Assembly: GCA_965220645.1 (NCBI GenBank)
Contig: OZ244836.1
Location: forward strand, 1 to 64,000
Source: Aldehydirespirator sp965220645
GTDB lineage: Bacteria > Actinomycetota > Acidimicrobiia > Acidimicrobiales > Aldehydirespiratoraceae
Direction: 5' to 3'
DNA length: 64,000 nt
The position numbers and the translations under genes were made by a program. Positions 40,945-50,220 of the stretch are shown here, one piece after another (within the stretch, counting starts at the first letter, position 1; each line of letters begins with the position of its first letter). The notes beneath the pieces are model-generated. The model was not told the DNA's origin and did not search any database. It worked only from the letters and a program-made list of their open reading frames with translations.

Positions 40945-42939
40945 TCACTCTTCGTCGGCGGCTTCTGCGGCCCGGTCCCGGATCTCGGCCACCACACCGG
41001 GATCGGCCAGCGTGGTGGTGTCACCCAGATCCCGGCCGTCGGCCACGTCGCGTAGCAGGCGGCGCATGATCTTGCCCGAACGGGTCTTGGGCAGGTCGGG
41101 CACCAGGAACACCGCCTTGGGCCTCGCCGTCGGCCCCAGCTTCACCCCCACATGCCGGCGGATCTCCTCCCGCAGCTCGTCCGACGCCTCCGCGGTGCCC
41201 ACCAGGATCACGTAGCCCACGATGGCCTGGCCGGTGATGTCGTCCGACGCGCCCACCACCGCGGCCTCGGCCACCGCCGGATGGTCCACCAGCGCCGACT
41301 CCACCTCGGTCGTGGAGATCCGGTGCCCCGACACGTTCATCACATCGTCCACCCGGCCCAGCAGCCACAGATAGCCGTCCGCATCGAGCCGGGCGCCGTC
41401 GCCGGCGAAATAGCGGCCCTCGAACGCCGACCAGTAGGTCTCGTGATAGCGCTCCGGGTCGCCCCAGATGCCCCGCAGCATCGACGGCCACGGCCGGGTG
41501 ATCGTCAAGTACCCGCCGCCTTCGGTCACCACGGACCCCGAATCGTCCACCACCTCGGCGAACACCCCCGGCAGCGGCTGGGTGGCCGAACCCGGCTTGG
41601 TGGTGGTCACCCCCGGCAACGGGGTGATCATGTGGCCGCCGGTCTCGGTCTGCCACCACGTGTCCACGACCGGGCAGCGCTCGCCCCCGATGTGGCGGTG
41701 ATACCACATCCACGCTTCGGGGTTGATCGGCTCGCCCACGGTGCCCAGCACCCGCAGGCTCGACAGGTTTCGGCCCGCCGGCCACTGCTCGCCCCACTTC
41801 ATGAACGTGCGGATGGCAGTCGGCGCGGTGTAGAGCTGGGTCACGCCGTAGCGCTCGATGATGTCCCACAGGCGGTCCTTGGCCCAGCCGGCCCGGTCAC
41901 CGGAGCGCTCCTCCGGGCGGGGCGTGTCCGGCGTGCCCTCGTACATCACCGACGTGGCGCCGTTGGCCAGCGGCCCGTACACGATGTAGCTGTGGCCGGT
42001 CACCCAGCCGATGTCGGCCGCACACCAGAACACATCGCTGTCGGGCCGCAGATCGAACACGTAGCGGTGGGTGAACGCCACCTGGGTCAGGTACCCGCCG
42101 GTGGTGTGCATGATCCCCTTCGGCTTGGCCGTGGTGCCCGACGTGTACAGCAGGTACAGCAGCTGCTCGGAGTCCATCGGCTCGGCCGGGCACACCGGCG
42201 CGGCCTCGGCCATCAGTTCGTGCCACCACAGGTCACGGCCCCCGGTCATGGCCGGATCGGTTCCGCAGCGGTCCACCACCACCACGTGCTCCACCGTGGG
42301 GGCGCCGGCCGACAGGGCCAGATCCACATTCGGCTTCAGCGGCGACGGCGCGCCCCGGCGGTAGCCCGCATCGGCGGTAACCACCAGCCGGGCCTCGGCG
42401 TCGGCGCAGCGGTCGGTGATGGCGTCGGGCGAGAAGCCGCCGAAGATCACCGAATGGGCCACCCCGATGCGGGTGCACGCCAGCATGGTGACCGCCAGCT
42501 CGGGGATCATCGGCATGTACACCGCGATGCGGTCGCCCTTGCGCAGGCCCAGGCGCAGCAGCACGTTGGCGAAGCGCTGCACGTCGTCGAGCAGCTCCGC
42601 GTAGGTGATGGTGCGGGTGTCGCCCGGCTCGCCCTCCCAGTGGAAGGCCACCCTGTCGCCCCTGCCCGCGGCCACGTGGCGGTCGAGGCAGTTGTATGAG
42701 ACGTTGAGCCGGCCGCCCACGAACCACTTGGCGAAAGGCAGGTCCCACTCCAGGGTGGTGTCGAAGTCGGTGTCCCAATCGAGCAGGTCCCGGGCCTGGC
42801 GGGCCCAGAACGCCTCGAAGTCGGCGGCGGCGGTGTCGTACATCGACTGGTCGGCGACCTGGGCCGCGGCCGCGAAGTCCGGCGGCGGCGGGAACGTGCG
42901 GTCCTCGGTCTCGTAGATCTCGATCGAGCCTTCAGCCAT
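40945..42939 (-). CDS. acs: Acetyl-CoA synthetase
   Basis: 664 residues, normal Acs length. ATP loop YTSGTTAKPKG, GYLTQVAFTHRYVFDLRPDSDVFWCAADIGWVTGHSY, acetate-pocket region WWQTETGGHMITPLPG, hinge LLGRVDDVMNVSGHRI, and PKTRSGKIMRRLLRD whose Lys is the site of acetylation control in Acs enzymes. It converts acetate, ATP and CoA to acetyl-CoA. GAGGAGGA precedes the ATG. Confidence 0.96.
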   Translation of the reverse strand: MAEGSIEIYETEDRTFPPPPDFAAAAQVADQSMYDTAAADFEAFWARQARDLLDWDTDFDTTLEWDLPFAKWFVGGRLNVSYNCLDRHVAAGRGDRVAFHWEGEPGDTRTITYAELLDDVQRFANVLLRLGLRKGDRIAVYMPMIPELAVTMLACTRIGVAHSVIFGGFSPDAITDRCADAEARLVVTADAGYRRGAPSPLKPNVDLALSAGAPTVEHVVVVDRCGTDPAMTGGRDLWWHELMAEAAPVCPAEPMDSEQLLYLLYTSGTTAKPKGIMHTTGGYLTQVAFTHRYVFDLRPDSDVFWCAADIGWVTGHSYIVYGPLANGATSVMYEGTPDTPRPEERSGDRAGWAKDRLWDIIERYGVTQLYTAPTAIRTFMKWGEQWPAGRNLSSLRVLGTVGEPINPEAWMWYHRHIGGERCPVVDTWWQTETGGHMITPLPGVTTTKPGSATQPLPGVFAEVVDDSGSVVTEGGGYLTITRPWPSMLRGIWGDPERYHETYWSAFEGRYFAGDGARLDADGYLWLLGRVDDVMNVSGHRISTTEVESALVDHPAVAEAAVVGASDDITGQAIVGYVILVGTAEASDELREEIRRHVGVKLGPTARPKAVFLVPDLPKTRSGKIMRRLLRDVADGRDLGDTTTLADPGVVAEIRDRAAEAADEE

Positions 42940-42955
42940 CGGGCGGTCCTCCTCG

Positions 42956-43052
42956 TTTCCTACCGGGACTAGTTTCCTACCGGGACTAGTTTCCTACCGG
43001 GACTAGTTGCCTACCGGGACTAGCTGCCTACCGGGACTAGCTGCCTACCGGG
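42956..43052. repeat. 17-bp tandem copies of the downstream gene tail
   Basis: TTTCCTACCGGGACTAG-type units, about six in a row; the copy at 43037 is the real 3' end of the D-aminoacylase-like gene (VPVGS-stop). The array reaches almost to the acs ribosome binding site. Confidence 0.9.
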
Positions 43053-44779
43053 ACGGTCTCGGTGTGGCGGCCCGAGCGCAGCACCGTGCCCGGCAGGGCA
43101 TCGGTGGCCTCGCCGTCGACGACGGTGGTGACGCCGTTGACCATCACCCGCCGCACGCCGGTGGCCTCGGACCACAGCCGCTTGCCCTCGCCGGGCAGAT
43201 CGGCCACCAGCACCGGGTCGAGCGCGCCCACCGTGTCGGGATCGAACAGCACGATGTCGGCGAAGCAACCCTCGGCGACATGGCCCCGGCCCTTCAGGCC
43301 GAACAGCCGGGCGGGGGCCTCGGTGAGATGGCGCACCGCGTTCTCGAGGGTGGTGAGCTGCCGGCCCCGCAGGCAATCGTCGATCCACGCCGTGGGGTAG
43401 CAGGCGCCGGCCATGCGGTCGAGGTGCGCCCCAGCGTCGCTGCCGCCGATCATCACCGCCGGATGCTCCCAGGCCTCGGCCCGCAGCCGCCAGCTCTCGG
43501 GGTCGTCGTCGGTGGGGGCGGGCCACAGCACGGTGCGCAGATCGTCGGCCAGGCAGATGTCCACCAGACAGAAGAAGTCCCGCTGGCCCCGCTCCCTGGC
43601 GATGTCGCCCACCCGGCGGCCCTTGAGGCCCTCGTTGGCGGCCGAATAGGTGTCGCCGATGATGTAGTCGGACCAGCCGGTGAGCCGGCTGAACACCCCC
43701 GCCTCGGGGCTGGCCGCCGAGTTCTCGAGGGAGATGAGGGTCTCGGGGCGGCGCAGGGCCTCCATGCGGTCGGGAACCGGGAGGCCGAAGATGTCGGGCC
43801 AGCCCGGCAGCATGTGCAGGGCGCAGAACGTGCCCAGGTTCATGTTCATCCCGACCAGGATCGGCATGGTCAGCGCGACGACGACCGCCCCGGCCTCGGC
43901 GGCCCGCTCGCAGGCCGCGATCTGGTTGCGGTAGTCGTCGGGGCGGGCCGAGTCGATGGTCAGCACATTCCAGTTGAGCGGGCGCTGGGCCTGCAGCGAC
44001 ATGCGGGTCATCAGATCGACCTCGGCGTCGCTGAAGCCCTTCATGCAGCCGTCGGCCACCCATTCGAGGGTGGTGCCGGGGTGGGTGGCCGTCTCCCGGC
44101 ACAGCTCCAGCACCTCTTCCTCGGACGCCCAGCGGCTGGGCACCGGCTGGCCGTCCCAGTCGTTGTGGGTGTAGCTGCGGCCGGTGGAGAAGCCGAGCCC
44201 GCCCGCGGCCAGCGACTCGGCCAGCAGGGCCCGCATCAGCGCGACCTGGTCGTCGTTGGCCTCGTGGCCCACCGCGTCGTCGCGCATGACCGCCCGGCGC
44301 AGCGCGCAATGTCCCACCATGAAGCCGGCGTTCACGGCGATGCCCCGGCTCTCGACGGCCCGCAGGTAGTCGGCGAAGCTCTCCCAACTCCAGGGCACGC
44401 CGGACTCCAGGGCGGCGAGCTCCATGCCCTCCACCTTCACCATCATCCGCTTGAGGTACTCGCCGTCGGACGGGTGGCTGAGGGGCGCCAGCGAGAAGCC
44501 GCAGTTGCCACCGACCACGGTGGTGACGCCGAACAGGTTCGACGGGGTGGCCCTCGGATCCCAGAAGATCTGGGCGTCGTAGTGGGTGTGGGGGTCGATG
44601 AAGCCGGGGCACACGACCAGGCCGTCGGCATCGATGGTGTCGGCGGCGGTGGCGTCGGCGAGGTCGCCGGGGTCGGCCACGGCCACGATCCGGCCGTCGG
44701 AGATGCCGATGTCGGCGGGGCGGGCGGGGGCGCCGGTGCCGTCGACCAGCGTGCCCCCGGTGATCAGCGTGTCGAGCAT
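43037..44779 (-). CDS. N-acyl-D-amino-acid deacylase-like amidohydrolase (AMDH3 family)
   Basis: 580 residues from the ATG at 44779. DTLITGGTLVDGTGAPARPADIGI is the typical first beta-sandwich strand set; metal ligands in GFIDPHTHYDAQIFWD, the Cys/Gly segment VVGGNCGFSLAPL matching the activating Cys of D-aminoacylases, MIGGSDAGAHLD and GCFADIVLFDPDTVG. It likely hydrolyses N-acyl-D-amino acids or related amides. Confidence 0.9.
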   Translation of the reverse strand: MLDTLITGGTLVDGTGAPARPADIGISDGRIVAVADPGDLADATAADTIDADGLVVCPGFIDPHTHYDAQIFWDPRATPSNLFGVTTVVGGNCGFSLAPLSHPSDGEYLKRMMVKVEGMELAALESGVPWSWESFADYLRAVESRGIAVNAGFMVGHCALRRAVMRDDAVGHEANDDQVALMRALLAESLAAGGLGFSTGRSYTHNDWDGQPVPSRWASEEEVLELCRETATHPGTTLEWVADGCMKGFSDAEVDLMTRMSLQAQRPLNWNVLTIDSARPDDYRNQIAACERAAEAGAVVVALTMPILVGMNMNLGTFCALHMLPGWPDIFGLPVPDRMEALRRPETLISLENSAASPEAGVFSRLTGWSDYIIGDTYSAANEGLKGRRVGDIARERGQRDFFCLVDICLADDLRTVLWPAPTDDDPESWRLRAEAWEHPAVMIGGSDAGAHLDRMAGACYPTAWIDDCLRGRQLTTLENAVRHLTEAPARLFGLKGRGHVAEGCFADIVLFDPDTVGALDPVLVADLPGEGKRLWSEATGVRRVMVNGVTTVVDGEATDALPGTVLRSGRHTETVPVGS

Positions 44780-44804
44780 TGCGCAGAGGGTAGCCGTGGC
44801 ACGC

Positions 44805-44950
44805 TGTCTGTGAATCTCGGGTTGGCTGTGCGCGGCGTACACACAGAAACCGCACCGAGAATCCGGGCGGCGGGTTCTTCGGCGGGGTGTCTGTGAATCC
44901 CGGGTTGGTTGTGCGCGATGTACACACAGAAACCGCACCGAGAATCCGGG
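44805..44950. repeat. Two 63-bp intergenic repeat elements (D family)
   Basis: Copies at 44805-44867 and 44888-44950, starting TGTCTGTGAATC and ending CACCGAGAATCCGGG. Their CGGGTTGG-TGTG core and CCGAGA-TCCGGG end recur in the elements at 56211-56325. Confidence 0.8.
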
Positions 44951-44994
44951 GGACGCCTGAAACCTCCTGCGGTAGCCGGCGATACAGTCGCGAC

Positions 44995-45648
44995 ATGCTG
45001 CTGAGACGCGACAAGACCCGGATGCCGACCAAGGCCGGCGCCCTGCCGGGGCGGGACGAGCCGATGCCGGTGGTCACCGGGCACCTGGTGCTCGGCACCC
45101 CGCTCGAGCCGCCATACCCGGAGGGGCACCAGCGGGCCATGCTCGGGATGGGGTGCTTCTGGGGCGCCGAGCGGTTCTTCTGGCAGATGGAAGGCGTGCA
45201 CACCACCGCGGTCGGCTACTCGGGTGGCGTGACCCCGAATCCCACCTACCAGGAGGTGTGCACCGGGCGCACCGGCCACAACGAGGTGGTGCTGGTGGTG
45301 CACGACCCGTCGGTGGCGCCGTACGAGCAGCTGCTGAAGGTGTTCTGGGAGATGCACGACCCCACCCAGGGCATGCGCCAGGGCGGCGACGTCGGCACCC
45401 AGTACCGCAGCGGCATCTACGTGTACTCCGAGGCCCAGCGCGAGGTCGCGGTGTTCTCGAAGGACCGGTACCAGGCCGCGCTCACGGAGCGGGGCTTCGG
45501 CGAGATCACCACCGAGATCGCCGACGCCGGACCCTTCTACTACGCCGAGGAGTACCACCAGCAGTACCTGGCCCGCAACCCCTACGGGTACTGCAACCAC
45601 GGCTTCTGCCAAGTCGGGTACGAGCCCGCCGCGGCTGCGGCGGGCTAG
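44995..45648 (+). CDS. msrA: Peptide methionine-S-sulfoxide reductase MsrA
   Basis: 217 residues. Catalytic GCFWGAE (residues ~52-58) with the reactive Cys, GYSGG, HDPTQGMRQGGDVGTQYRS, and two C-terminal Cys (GYCNHGFCQVGY) that act as recycling residues. Repairs oxidised methionine. The start at the ATG 44995 is supported by loss of homology before it. Confidence 0.95.
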   Translation: MLLRRDKTRMPTKAGALPGRDEPMPVVTGHLVLGTPLEPPYPEGHQRAMLGMGCFWGAERFFWQMEGVHTTAVGYSGGVTPNPTYQEVCTGRTGHNEVVLVVHDPSVAPYEQLLKVFWEMHDPTQGMRQGGDVGTQYRSGIYVYSEAQREVAVFSKDRYQAALTERGFGEITTEIADAGPFYYAEEYHQQYLARNPYGYCNHGFCQVGYEPAAAAAG

Positions 45649-45659
45649 CGGCCGGTCGG

Positions 45660-45840
45660 CCCTGAGTTGCCAGCGCCCCTGAGTTGCCGGCGCTCCTGAG
45701 TTGCCCGCGCTCCTGAGTTGACAACGGCCCTGAGTTGCCAGCGCCCCTGAGTAGACAACGGCCCTGAGTTGCCAGCGCCCCTGAGTAGACAACGGCCTGA
45801 GTTGCCAGCGCCCCTGAGTAGACAACGGCCCTGAGTTGAC
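45660..45840. repeat. 17-18 bp tandem repeat before the EamA gene
   Basis: CCTGAGTTGCCAGCGCC and CCTGAGTAGACAACGGC units alternate about ten times. The last unit's TTG (GAGTTGACGGCC, 45836) appears to be the EamA start codon, so the array forms that gene's whole upstream region. Confidence 0.85.
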
Positions 45841-46825
45841 GGCCGACCAGGGCGCACCCGATCTAGGCGCCGAGCGGCCCGGCGCGGGCGCAGCCGGACA
45901 GGAGTCCCCGCGGTCGCGGCGGATCGGCGGGGCGATGCTGCTCGTGTCCGGGTTCGGGTTCGGGGCCACCGGAGCCATCTCCCGCAGCATCGACGCCGAC
46001 GCCTGGCAGATGGCCAGCTGGCGGGGCCTGATCGGGGGAACCGGAGCGCTGATCTATGTGTGGGCAAGGAGTCGAGTCGGCGGACAGCGGGAGCGGGACC
46101 GGCTGCGGCTGCGGCTCCGTGTGACGCTCGGCCCTCAGGGCCTGCTGCTGCTCGTGCCGGCGGCGCTGTCGATGATCCTGTACATCGACGCGCTGCAGAG
46201 GACCGAGGTGGCCAACGTCTCCGTGATCTTGGCCACCGTGCCGTTCCTGGCCGCCGCAATGGCGTGGTTGATCCTGCGGGAACGTCTGCGGCGCTCGACG
46301 GTGATGGCAGCCGTGGTGGCGCTGACCGGCGTGACGCTGACGGTGGCCGGCAACCTCGGGCCCGGCGACCTCGACGGCAACGTGCGGGCTGTGATCCTGG
46401 CGTTGATGCTGGCCCTGATCATCGTGCTGATCCGCCGCTTCGAGGGCGCCGACGCGGTGCTGGCGCTGGGCTCGGCCGGGGTGCTGCTGTTCGTGGTGGC
46501 GCTGGTGGTGTCCGACCCGCTGGGCGTAGACGCCGACCAGTTCCCGCTGCTGGTGTTCTTCGGGGCGGTGTTCGCGGTGTCGCTGGTGCTGTGGACCGCG
46601 GGAGTGAGGCTGATCCCGGCCGCGGAGGCCGGTCTGCTGACGTCCAGCGAGACGCCGTTCTCGATCCTGCTGGCGTGGGTGGTGCTGGCCGAGGCACCGC
46701 CGCTGGTGACGGTGGTCGGCGGGCTGCTCGTGCTGGGGGCCGTGCTGACGCACGCCGGGGCCGATCTGGCCGCCGGCCGGGTCAGCCGCCCGTGGCTGCG
46801 CCCCAGGACCCGCCCGAGGATCTAG
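45836..46825 (+). CDS. EamA/DMT-type inner-membrane transporter
   Basis: 329 residues by the TTG start; about ten hydrophobic helices in two EamA repeats (AMLLVSGFGFGATGAISRSI...VSVILATVPFLAAAMAWLIL; AVILALMLALIIVLI...ETPFSILLAWVVLAEAPPLVTVVGGLLVLGAVL). The second repeat has the typical PxxxxLLAWxxLxE signature. Probable exporter of small metabolites. An alternative start further in (MLLVSGFG) cannot be excluded. Confidence 0.85.
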   Translation: MTADQGAPDLGAERPGAGAAGQESPRSRRIGGAMLLVSGFGFGATGAISRSIDADAWQMASWRGLIGGTGALIYVWARSRVGGQRERDRLRLRLRVTLGPQGLLLLVPAALSMILYIDALQRTEVANVSVILATVPFLAAAMAWLILRERLRRSTVMAAVVALTGVTLTVAGNLGPGDLDGNVRAVILALMLALIIVLIRRFEGADAVLALGSAGVLLFVVALVVSDPLGVDADQFPLLVFFGAVFAVSLVLWTAGVRLIPAAEAGLLTSSETPFSILLAWVVLAEAPPLVTVVGGLLVLGAVLTHAGADLAAGRVSRPWLRPRTRPRI

Positions 46826-47077
46826 CTGTCCTCAGCGGGATCGGGCTTGGGGGGCGGTGCGGGCGGTGCGGCCAGTGCGGCCGGGCAAATTGACGTAGTT
46901 AGCCACATACAGGGGGGTCAACTACGTCAATTTCGCCGGAGGTCAACCGTCGGACTCGGCTGCGGGATCGGGCTTGGGGGGGGCGGTGCGGCCGGTGCGG
47001 CCGGGCAAATTGACGTAGTTAGCCACATATAGGGGGGTCAACTACGTCAATTTCGCAAAGGTCAAGCGTCGGAGTCC
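46826..47077. repeat. Duplicated block with gene-tail copies and B palindromes
   Basis: Two ~125-bp units between convergent genes. Each has a copy of the doxX 3' end (GCGGGATCGGGCTTGGGGGG) and a palindrome with arms AAATTGACGTAGTT / AACTACGTCAATTT around 19 bp (46887-46933 and 47007-47053). It may serve as bidirectional terminator. Confidence 0.8.
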
Positions 47078-47773
47078 TCAGCGGGGTCGGGCTTGGGGGG
47101 GCCGGTAGAAGAACAGGAGCTGGGCGGCGCCGGCGCCCACGCCGAGCAGCAGGGCTATGCCCAGGCCGGTCCAGCCGCTGAGCCGGTGGGCGATCTCGAG
47201 TTCGGCGTCGAGGGATATTGCGCCCGGGCCGAGCATGGCGCACACCAGGCTCATGACCGCGATCAGGGCTACGTACTCCCAGCCCTCGCCGGTGATCATG
47301 AAGCCCTTGTCGCGGTGGACGGTCCAGAACGCCACCACCATCAGGCCGATGAGCCCGGCCGCGGCCACAGGGGTGATCAGACCCACCACGAGCAGCACGC
47401 CCACGCCCATCTCGGCGGAGGCGGCCAGGGCGGCGTGGACCTTGCCGGGTCGCATCCCCATCGACTGGAACCAGCGGCCGGTACCGGCGATCCGTCCGCC
47501 CCGGAAGGCCTTGTTGTAGCCGTGGACGAAGATCATCATCCCCAGCGCGGCCCGAAGGATCAGCAGGGCGACGTCCGGCACCCTGGTGCCCTCGGCGACA
47601 AGGGTGATCACTCCGGTGCCTTCACCCTCACCCAGATATCCTTCACCCTCGCCCAGGGATGTAGCAAAATCCGGCCAGACGAAAGGCTCGTACAGGGCCG
47701 CAGCCAGTGCCAGGCCGAGGACCGTCAGCGCGGTGAGCACCCTGATCACGATGTCGGCTGTGCTCTTGCTCAC
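47078..47773 (-). CDS. DoxX-family membrane protein
   Basis: 231 residues. A first membrane helix is followed by a soluble Glu/Gly-rich loop (LGEGEGYLGEGEG) and then the four-helix DoxX core: LLILRAALGMMIFVHGYNKAF, MGMRPGKVHAALAASAEMGVGVLLVVGLITPVAAAGLIGLMVVAFWTVH. Function in thiosulfate or redox metabolism is known for only a few members. Confidence 0.85.
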   Translation of the reverse strand: MSKSTADIVIRVLTALTVLGLALAAALYEPFVWPDFATSLGEGEGYLGEGEGTGVITLVAEGTRVPDVALLILRAALGMMIFVHGYNKAFRGGRIAGTGRWFQSMGMRPGKVHAALAASAEMGVGVLLVVGLITPVAAAGLIGLMVVAFWTVHRDKGFMITGEGWEYVALIAVMSLVCAMLGPGAISLDAELEIAHRLSGWTGLGIALLLGVGAGAAQLLFFYRPPQARPR

Positions 47774-47865
47774 GATGACCTCCTAGCAGCTTCCAGCGCT
47801 CGCAGCGGCCAACGGCCAATGCGAGTGTAGGCACTACGGAGCCGGGGCCGTGTAGACCTTCGGGC

Positions 47866-49254
47866 GTGGGAGCGGGCTCGAGCGTGACCGTGGCGGCAGT
47901 GGCCGGGGCCCGGACTGCGGTGCGGCCGGTGGACGGCGAGCTGGCCGGCTGGAACCCGGTGGTGCTGGCCGGGGTGGTGGGGCGCGAGACGCTGGAGCGG
48001 GCCGGGCTCGACGCCGGTGTGCTCGACGAGGTGGTGGTGGGGTGCTGCGACCCGGTGGGGGCGGCCGGAGCCGACGCCGCCCGGGCGATCGTGCTGGCTG
48101 CGGGGTGGCCTGTCTCCATCGGGGGACACGTGGTCGACCGGGGCGAGACCAGCGGCCTGGCCGCGGTGCAATCGGCGGTGGCGGCCATCCGCAGCGGGCA
48201 GGCCCGGACCGTGCTGGTGATCGGGCTGGGGCTGTGCTCGGTGGTGCCGCCGGGGGCGGCTGCGCTCAACCGGGCCTACGGGGCGCCGTGGGGCGGCGTG
48301 GCGGAGCGATTCGCGGAGGTCGGGGGACTGCTGCCGGGGCCGAGGCTGTCGGAGAAGGCGGCAGAGGCGGCGGGCATCGGCCGGGACGAGCTCGACGCCG
48401 CGGCCGAGGAGTCCCGGCGACGGCGGGCGGAGGCAGGGGCGAGCCCGACCGCGACAACCAACCCAGCGACGCCAACCAACCCGACCGCGACAACCAACCC
48501 GACCGCGACAACCAACCCGACCGCGACAACCAACCCAGCGACGCCAACCAACCCGACCGCGACAACCAACCCGACCGCGACAACCAACCCAGCGACGACA
48601 ACCAACCCAGCGACGCCAACCAACCCGGCGACGCCAACCAACCCAGCGGCGGCAACAAGCCCGGCGACGCCAACCAACCCGGCCATCGTGGCGGTGGCGG
48701 CCCGACCGGGCGACGCCGCGGGGCGGGGCGTGTACCGGGGCGACCCGGTGGCCGCGGACGTGGTGCGCGACTGGGGCGACACCGGCGAACTTCCCCCGGC
48801 CTTTGATGACGACGGCCTGCTGACCGCGGCCACGTTCGCTCCCCCGGCCGACTGCGTGACCGCAGTGCTGCTTCAGGCGGCCGCGCCAACGACGGCGCGG
48901 GCGACGGTGGCCGGGATGGGACGGGCCGCGGGTGACCCGTTCGACCCCGTCGGCGGTGTTGGTGCTGCCGTGGGCCAGGCGCTGGCCGAGACCGGGATCG
49001 GCCTCGACGAGGTTGACGACGTTGCTGTCGTCGAGCACGACGCAGCCACGGCCATGCTGGTAGCCAGGGCCCTGGAGATGGACGTCAAGCGCATCAACCG
49101 TGAGGGCGGTTCCGTGGCCACCGGCAACCCGGGGGCGGCCGAGGAGCTGCGCCTCATCACCGATGGGCTGGCGGTCACCGGACGCCGGCGGCTGCTCACC
49201 GTCAGTGCCGGACCCACCGGCTCAGCCGCCATCGTCTGGCAGACAAGTATTTAA
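47866..49254 (+). CDS. Thiolase-fold protein lacking all catalytic residues, with Thr/Asn/Pro insert
   Basis: 462 residues. The thiolase fold is visible (GARTAVRPVDGELAGWNP, ADAARAIVLAAGWPVSIGGHVVDRGETSGLAAVQSAVAAIRSGQA, DVKRINREGGSVATGNPGAAEEL, LLTVSAGPTGSAAIVW). The nucleophile Cys of xCxSG is Glu94, the His of GHP is Asn (GNP), and the second Cys of CGGG is Ala (SAGPTG). The loop region at residues ~194-273 is a TATTNPATPTNP repeat. It may bind acyl-CoA or act as a structural partner; I would not call it an acetyl-CoA acetyltransferase. Confidence 0.82.
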   Translation: MGAGSSVTVAAVAGARTAVRPVDGELAGWNPVVLAGVVGRETLERAGLDAGVLDEVVVGCCDPVGAAGADAARAIVLAAGWPVSIGGHVVDRGETSGLAAVQSAVAAIRSGQARTVLVIGLGLCSVVPPGAAALNRAYGAPWGGVAERFAEVGGLLPGPRLSEKAAEAAGIGRDELDAAAEESRRRRAEAGASPTATTNPATPTNPTATTNPTATTNPTATTNPATPTNPTATTNPTATTNPATTTNPATPTNPATPTNPAAATSPATPTNPAIVAVAARPGDAAGRGVYRGDPVAADVVRDWGDTGELPPAFDDDGLLTAATFAPPADCVTAVLLQAAAPTTARATVAGMGRAAGDPFDPVGGVGAAVGQALAETGIGLDEVDDVAVVEHDAATAMLVARALEMDVKRINREGGSVATGNPGAAEELRLITDGLAVTGRRRLLTVSAGPTGSAAIVWQTSI

Positions 49255-49265
49255 GTCATTTTCAG

Positions 49266-49294
49266 TTGCTTATGTCATAGCGGGGTGATACATT
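49266..49294 (+). promoter_or_regulatory. Promoter for a probably leaderless coiled-coil gene
   Basis: TTGCTT (49266-49271), 17-bp spacer, TACATT (49289-49294); the ATG follows 7 bp later at 49302, at the predicted transcription start. No ribosome binding site is present. Confidence 0.6.
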
Positions 49295-49301
49295 CATTTC
49301 T

Positions 49302-49877
49302 ATGGAAGTTGAAGTCCTCGCCCCGCTCTTGGGGGTTGCACTTGCAGTTCTCGTAGCGGCGTGCGGCGCGGGCTTCCGCTGGATGCGTGCGGACTTTCGT
49401 GACCTGCGCAACCATGTCGAGAGCCGGTTCAACGAGCAGGCCACGACGAGCAACGCGCGGTTTGCTGAGGTCAATGGACGCCTCGACCGGCTTGAGACGA
49501 GGTTCGACAGACTCGAACACAAGGTCGACAGGCTCGAGAAGAGGTTCGACAGGCTCGAGCACAAGTTTGACGATCTGATCATGGCACTGACCCGCACCGG
49601 GCTTCCGATGGAGCCTCGACCGGCAACGCCTGAGCCGCCTGCCGTACCCGAATCCACGGCTGCCCCACCGCCCGAGTCCCCGACGGCTGCCCAGTCGCCA
49701 AGACCAGCGCCAGAACCGACCGAGGCGCCAGCAGATGGGCCGCTCCAATTCGAGCCGCCCTCTGAGATCGCTGACCTTCCCCGGGCGCCACCTACGACCG
49801 GCGGTCAGCCCACCGCGGAGCGACCGTACCGGCCACCACCGCCCGAGCCCTTCGGCCCCACGGCGGCACCCGCCTAG
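49302..49877 (+). CDS. Membrane-anchored coiled-coil protein with Pro-rich tail
   Basis: 191 residues. N-terminal membrane helix (LAPLLGVALAVLVAACGAGF), then a coiled coil with regular 7-residue steps (RLDRLETRFDRLEHKVDRLEKRFDRLEHKFDDLI), then ~90 residues rich in Pro, Ala and Glu. The topology matches type B proteins, but no sequence identity beyond the coiled coil is visible and no type A gene is nearby. Unknown function. Confidence 0.8.
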   Translation: MEVEVLAPLLGVALAVLVAACGAGFRWMRADFRDLRNHVESRFNEQATTSNARFAEVNGRLDRLETRFDRLEHKVDRLEKRFDRLEHKFDDLIMALTRTGLPMEPRPATPEPPAVPESTAAPPPESPTAAQSPRPAPEPTEAPADGPLQFEPPSEIADLPRAPPTTGGQPTAERPYRPPPPEPFGPTAAPA

Positions 49878-49924
49878 TCCGCCGGTTTCCGGACGCGGGG
49901 CTCCTGACGGGACGGCAGTCCCGC

Positions 49925-50105
49925 TGGGCGAACCGGGCCAGGGCGCGATTGCGAACCGGGCCAGGGCGCGATTGCGAACCGGGCCAGGGCGCGATTGCGA
50001 ACCGGGCCAGGGCGCGATTGCGAACCGGGCCAGGGCGCGATTGCGGACCGGGCCAGGGCGCGATTGCGGACCGGGCCAGGGCGCGATTGCGGACCGGGCG
50101 TGGCG
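49925..50105. repeat. 23-bp intergenic tandem repeat, eight copies
   Basis: GGGCCAGGGCGCGATTGCGA plus ACC or GACC; the first five copies have GCGAACC and the last ones GCGGACC. 50106-50220 has no recognisable feature besides the start of the next gene. Confidence 0.9.
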
Positions 50106-50220
50106 CGCTTTCGGTGGTCGGGCGCCACACGGCTGCCCATCGCCAAGCCTGTACGGGCCACCGAGGGGACGGGTGCGGGCGTAGCATCGGGGCAGTCGGT
50201 GGCGGGAGGCTGGCGCAAGG

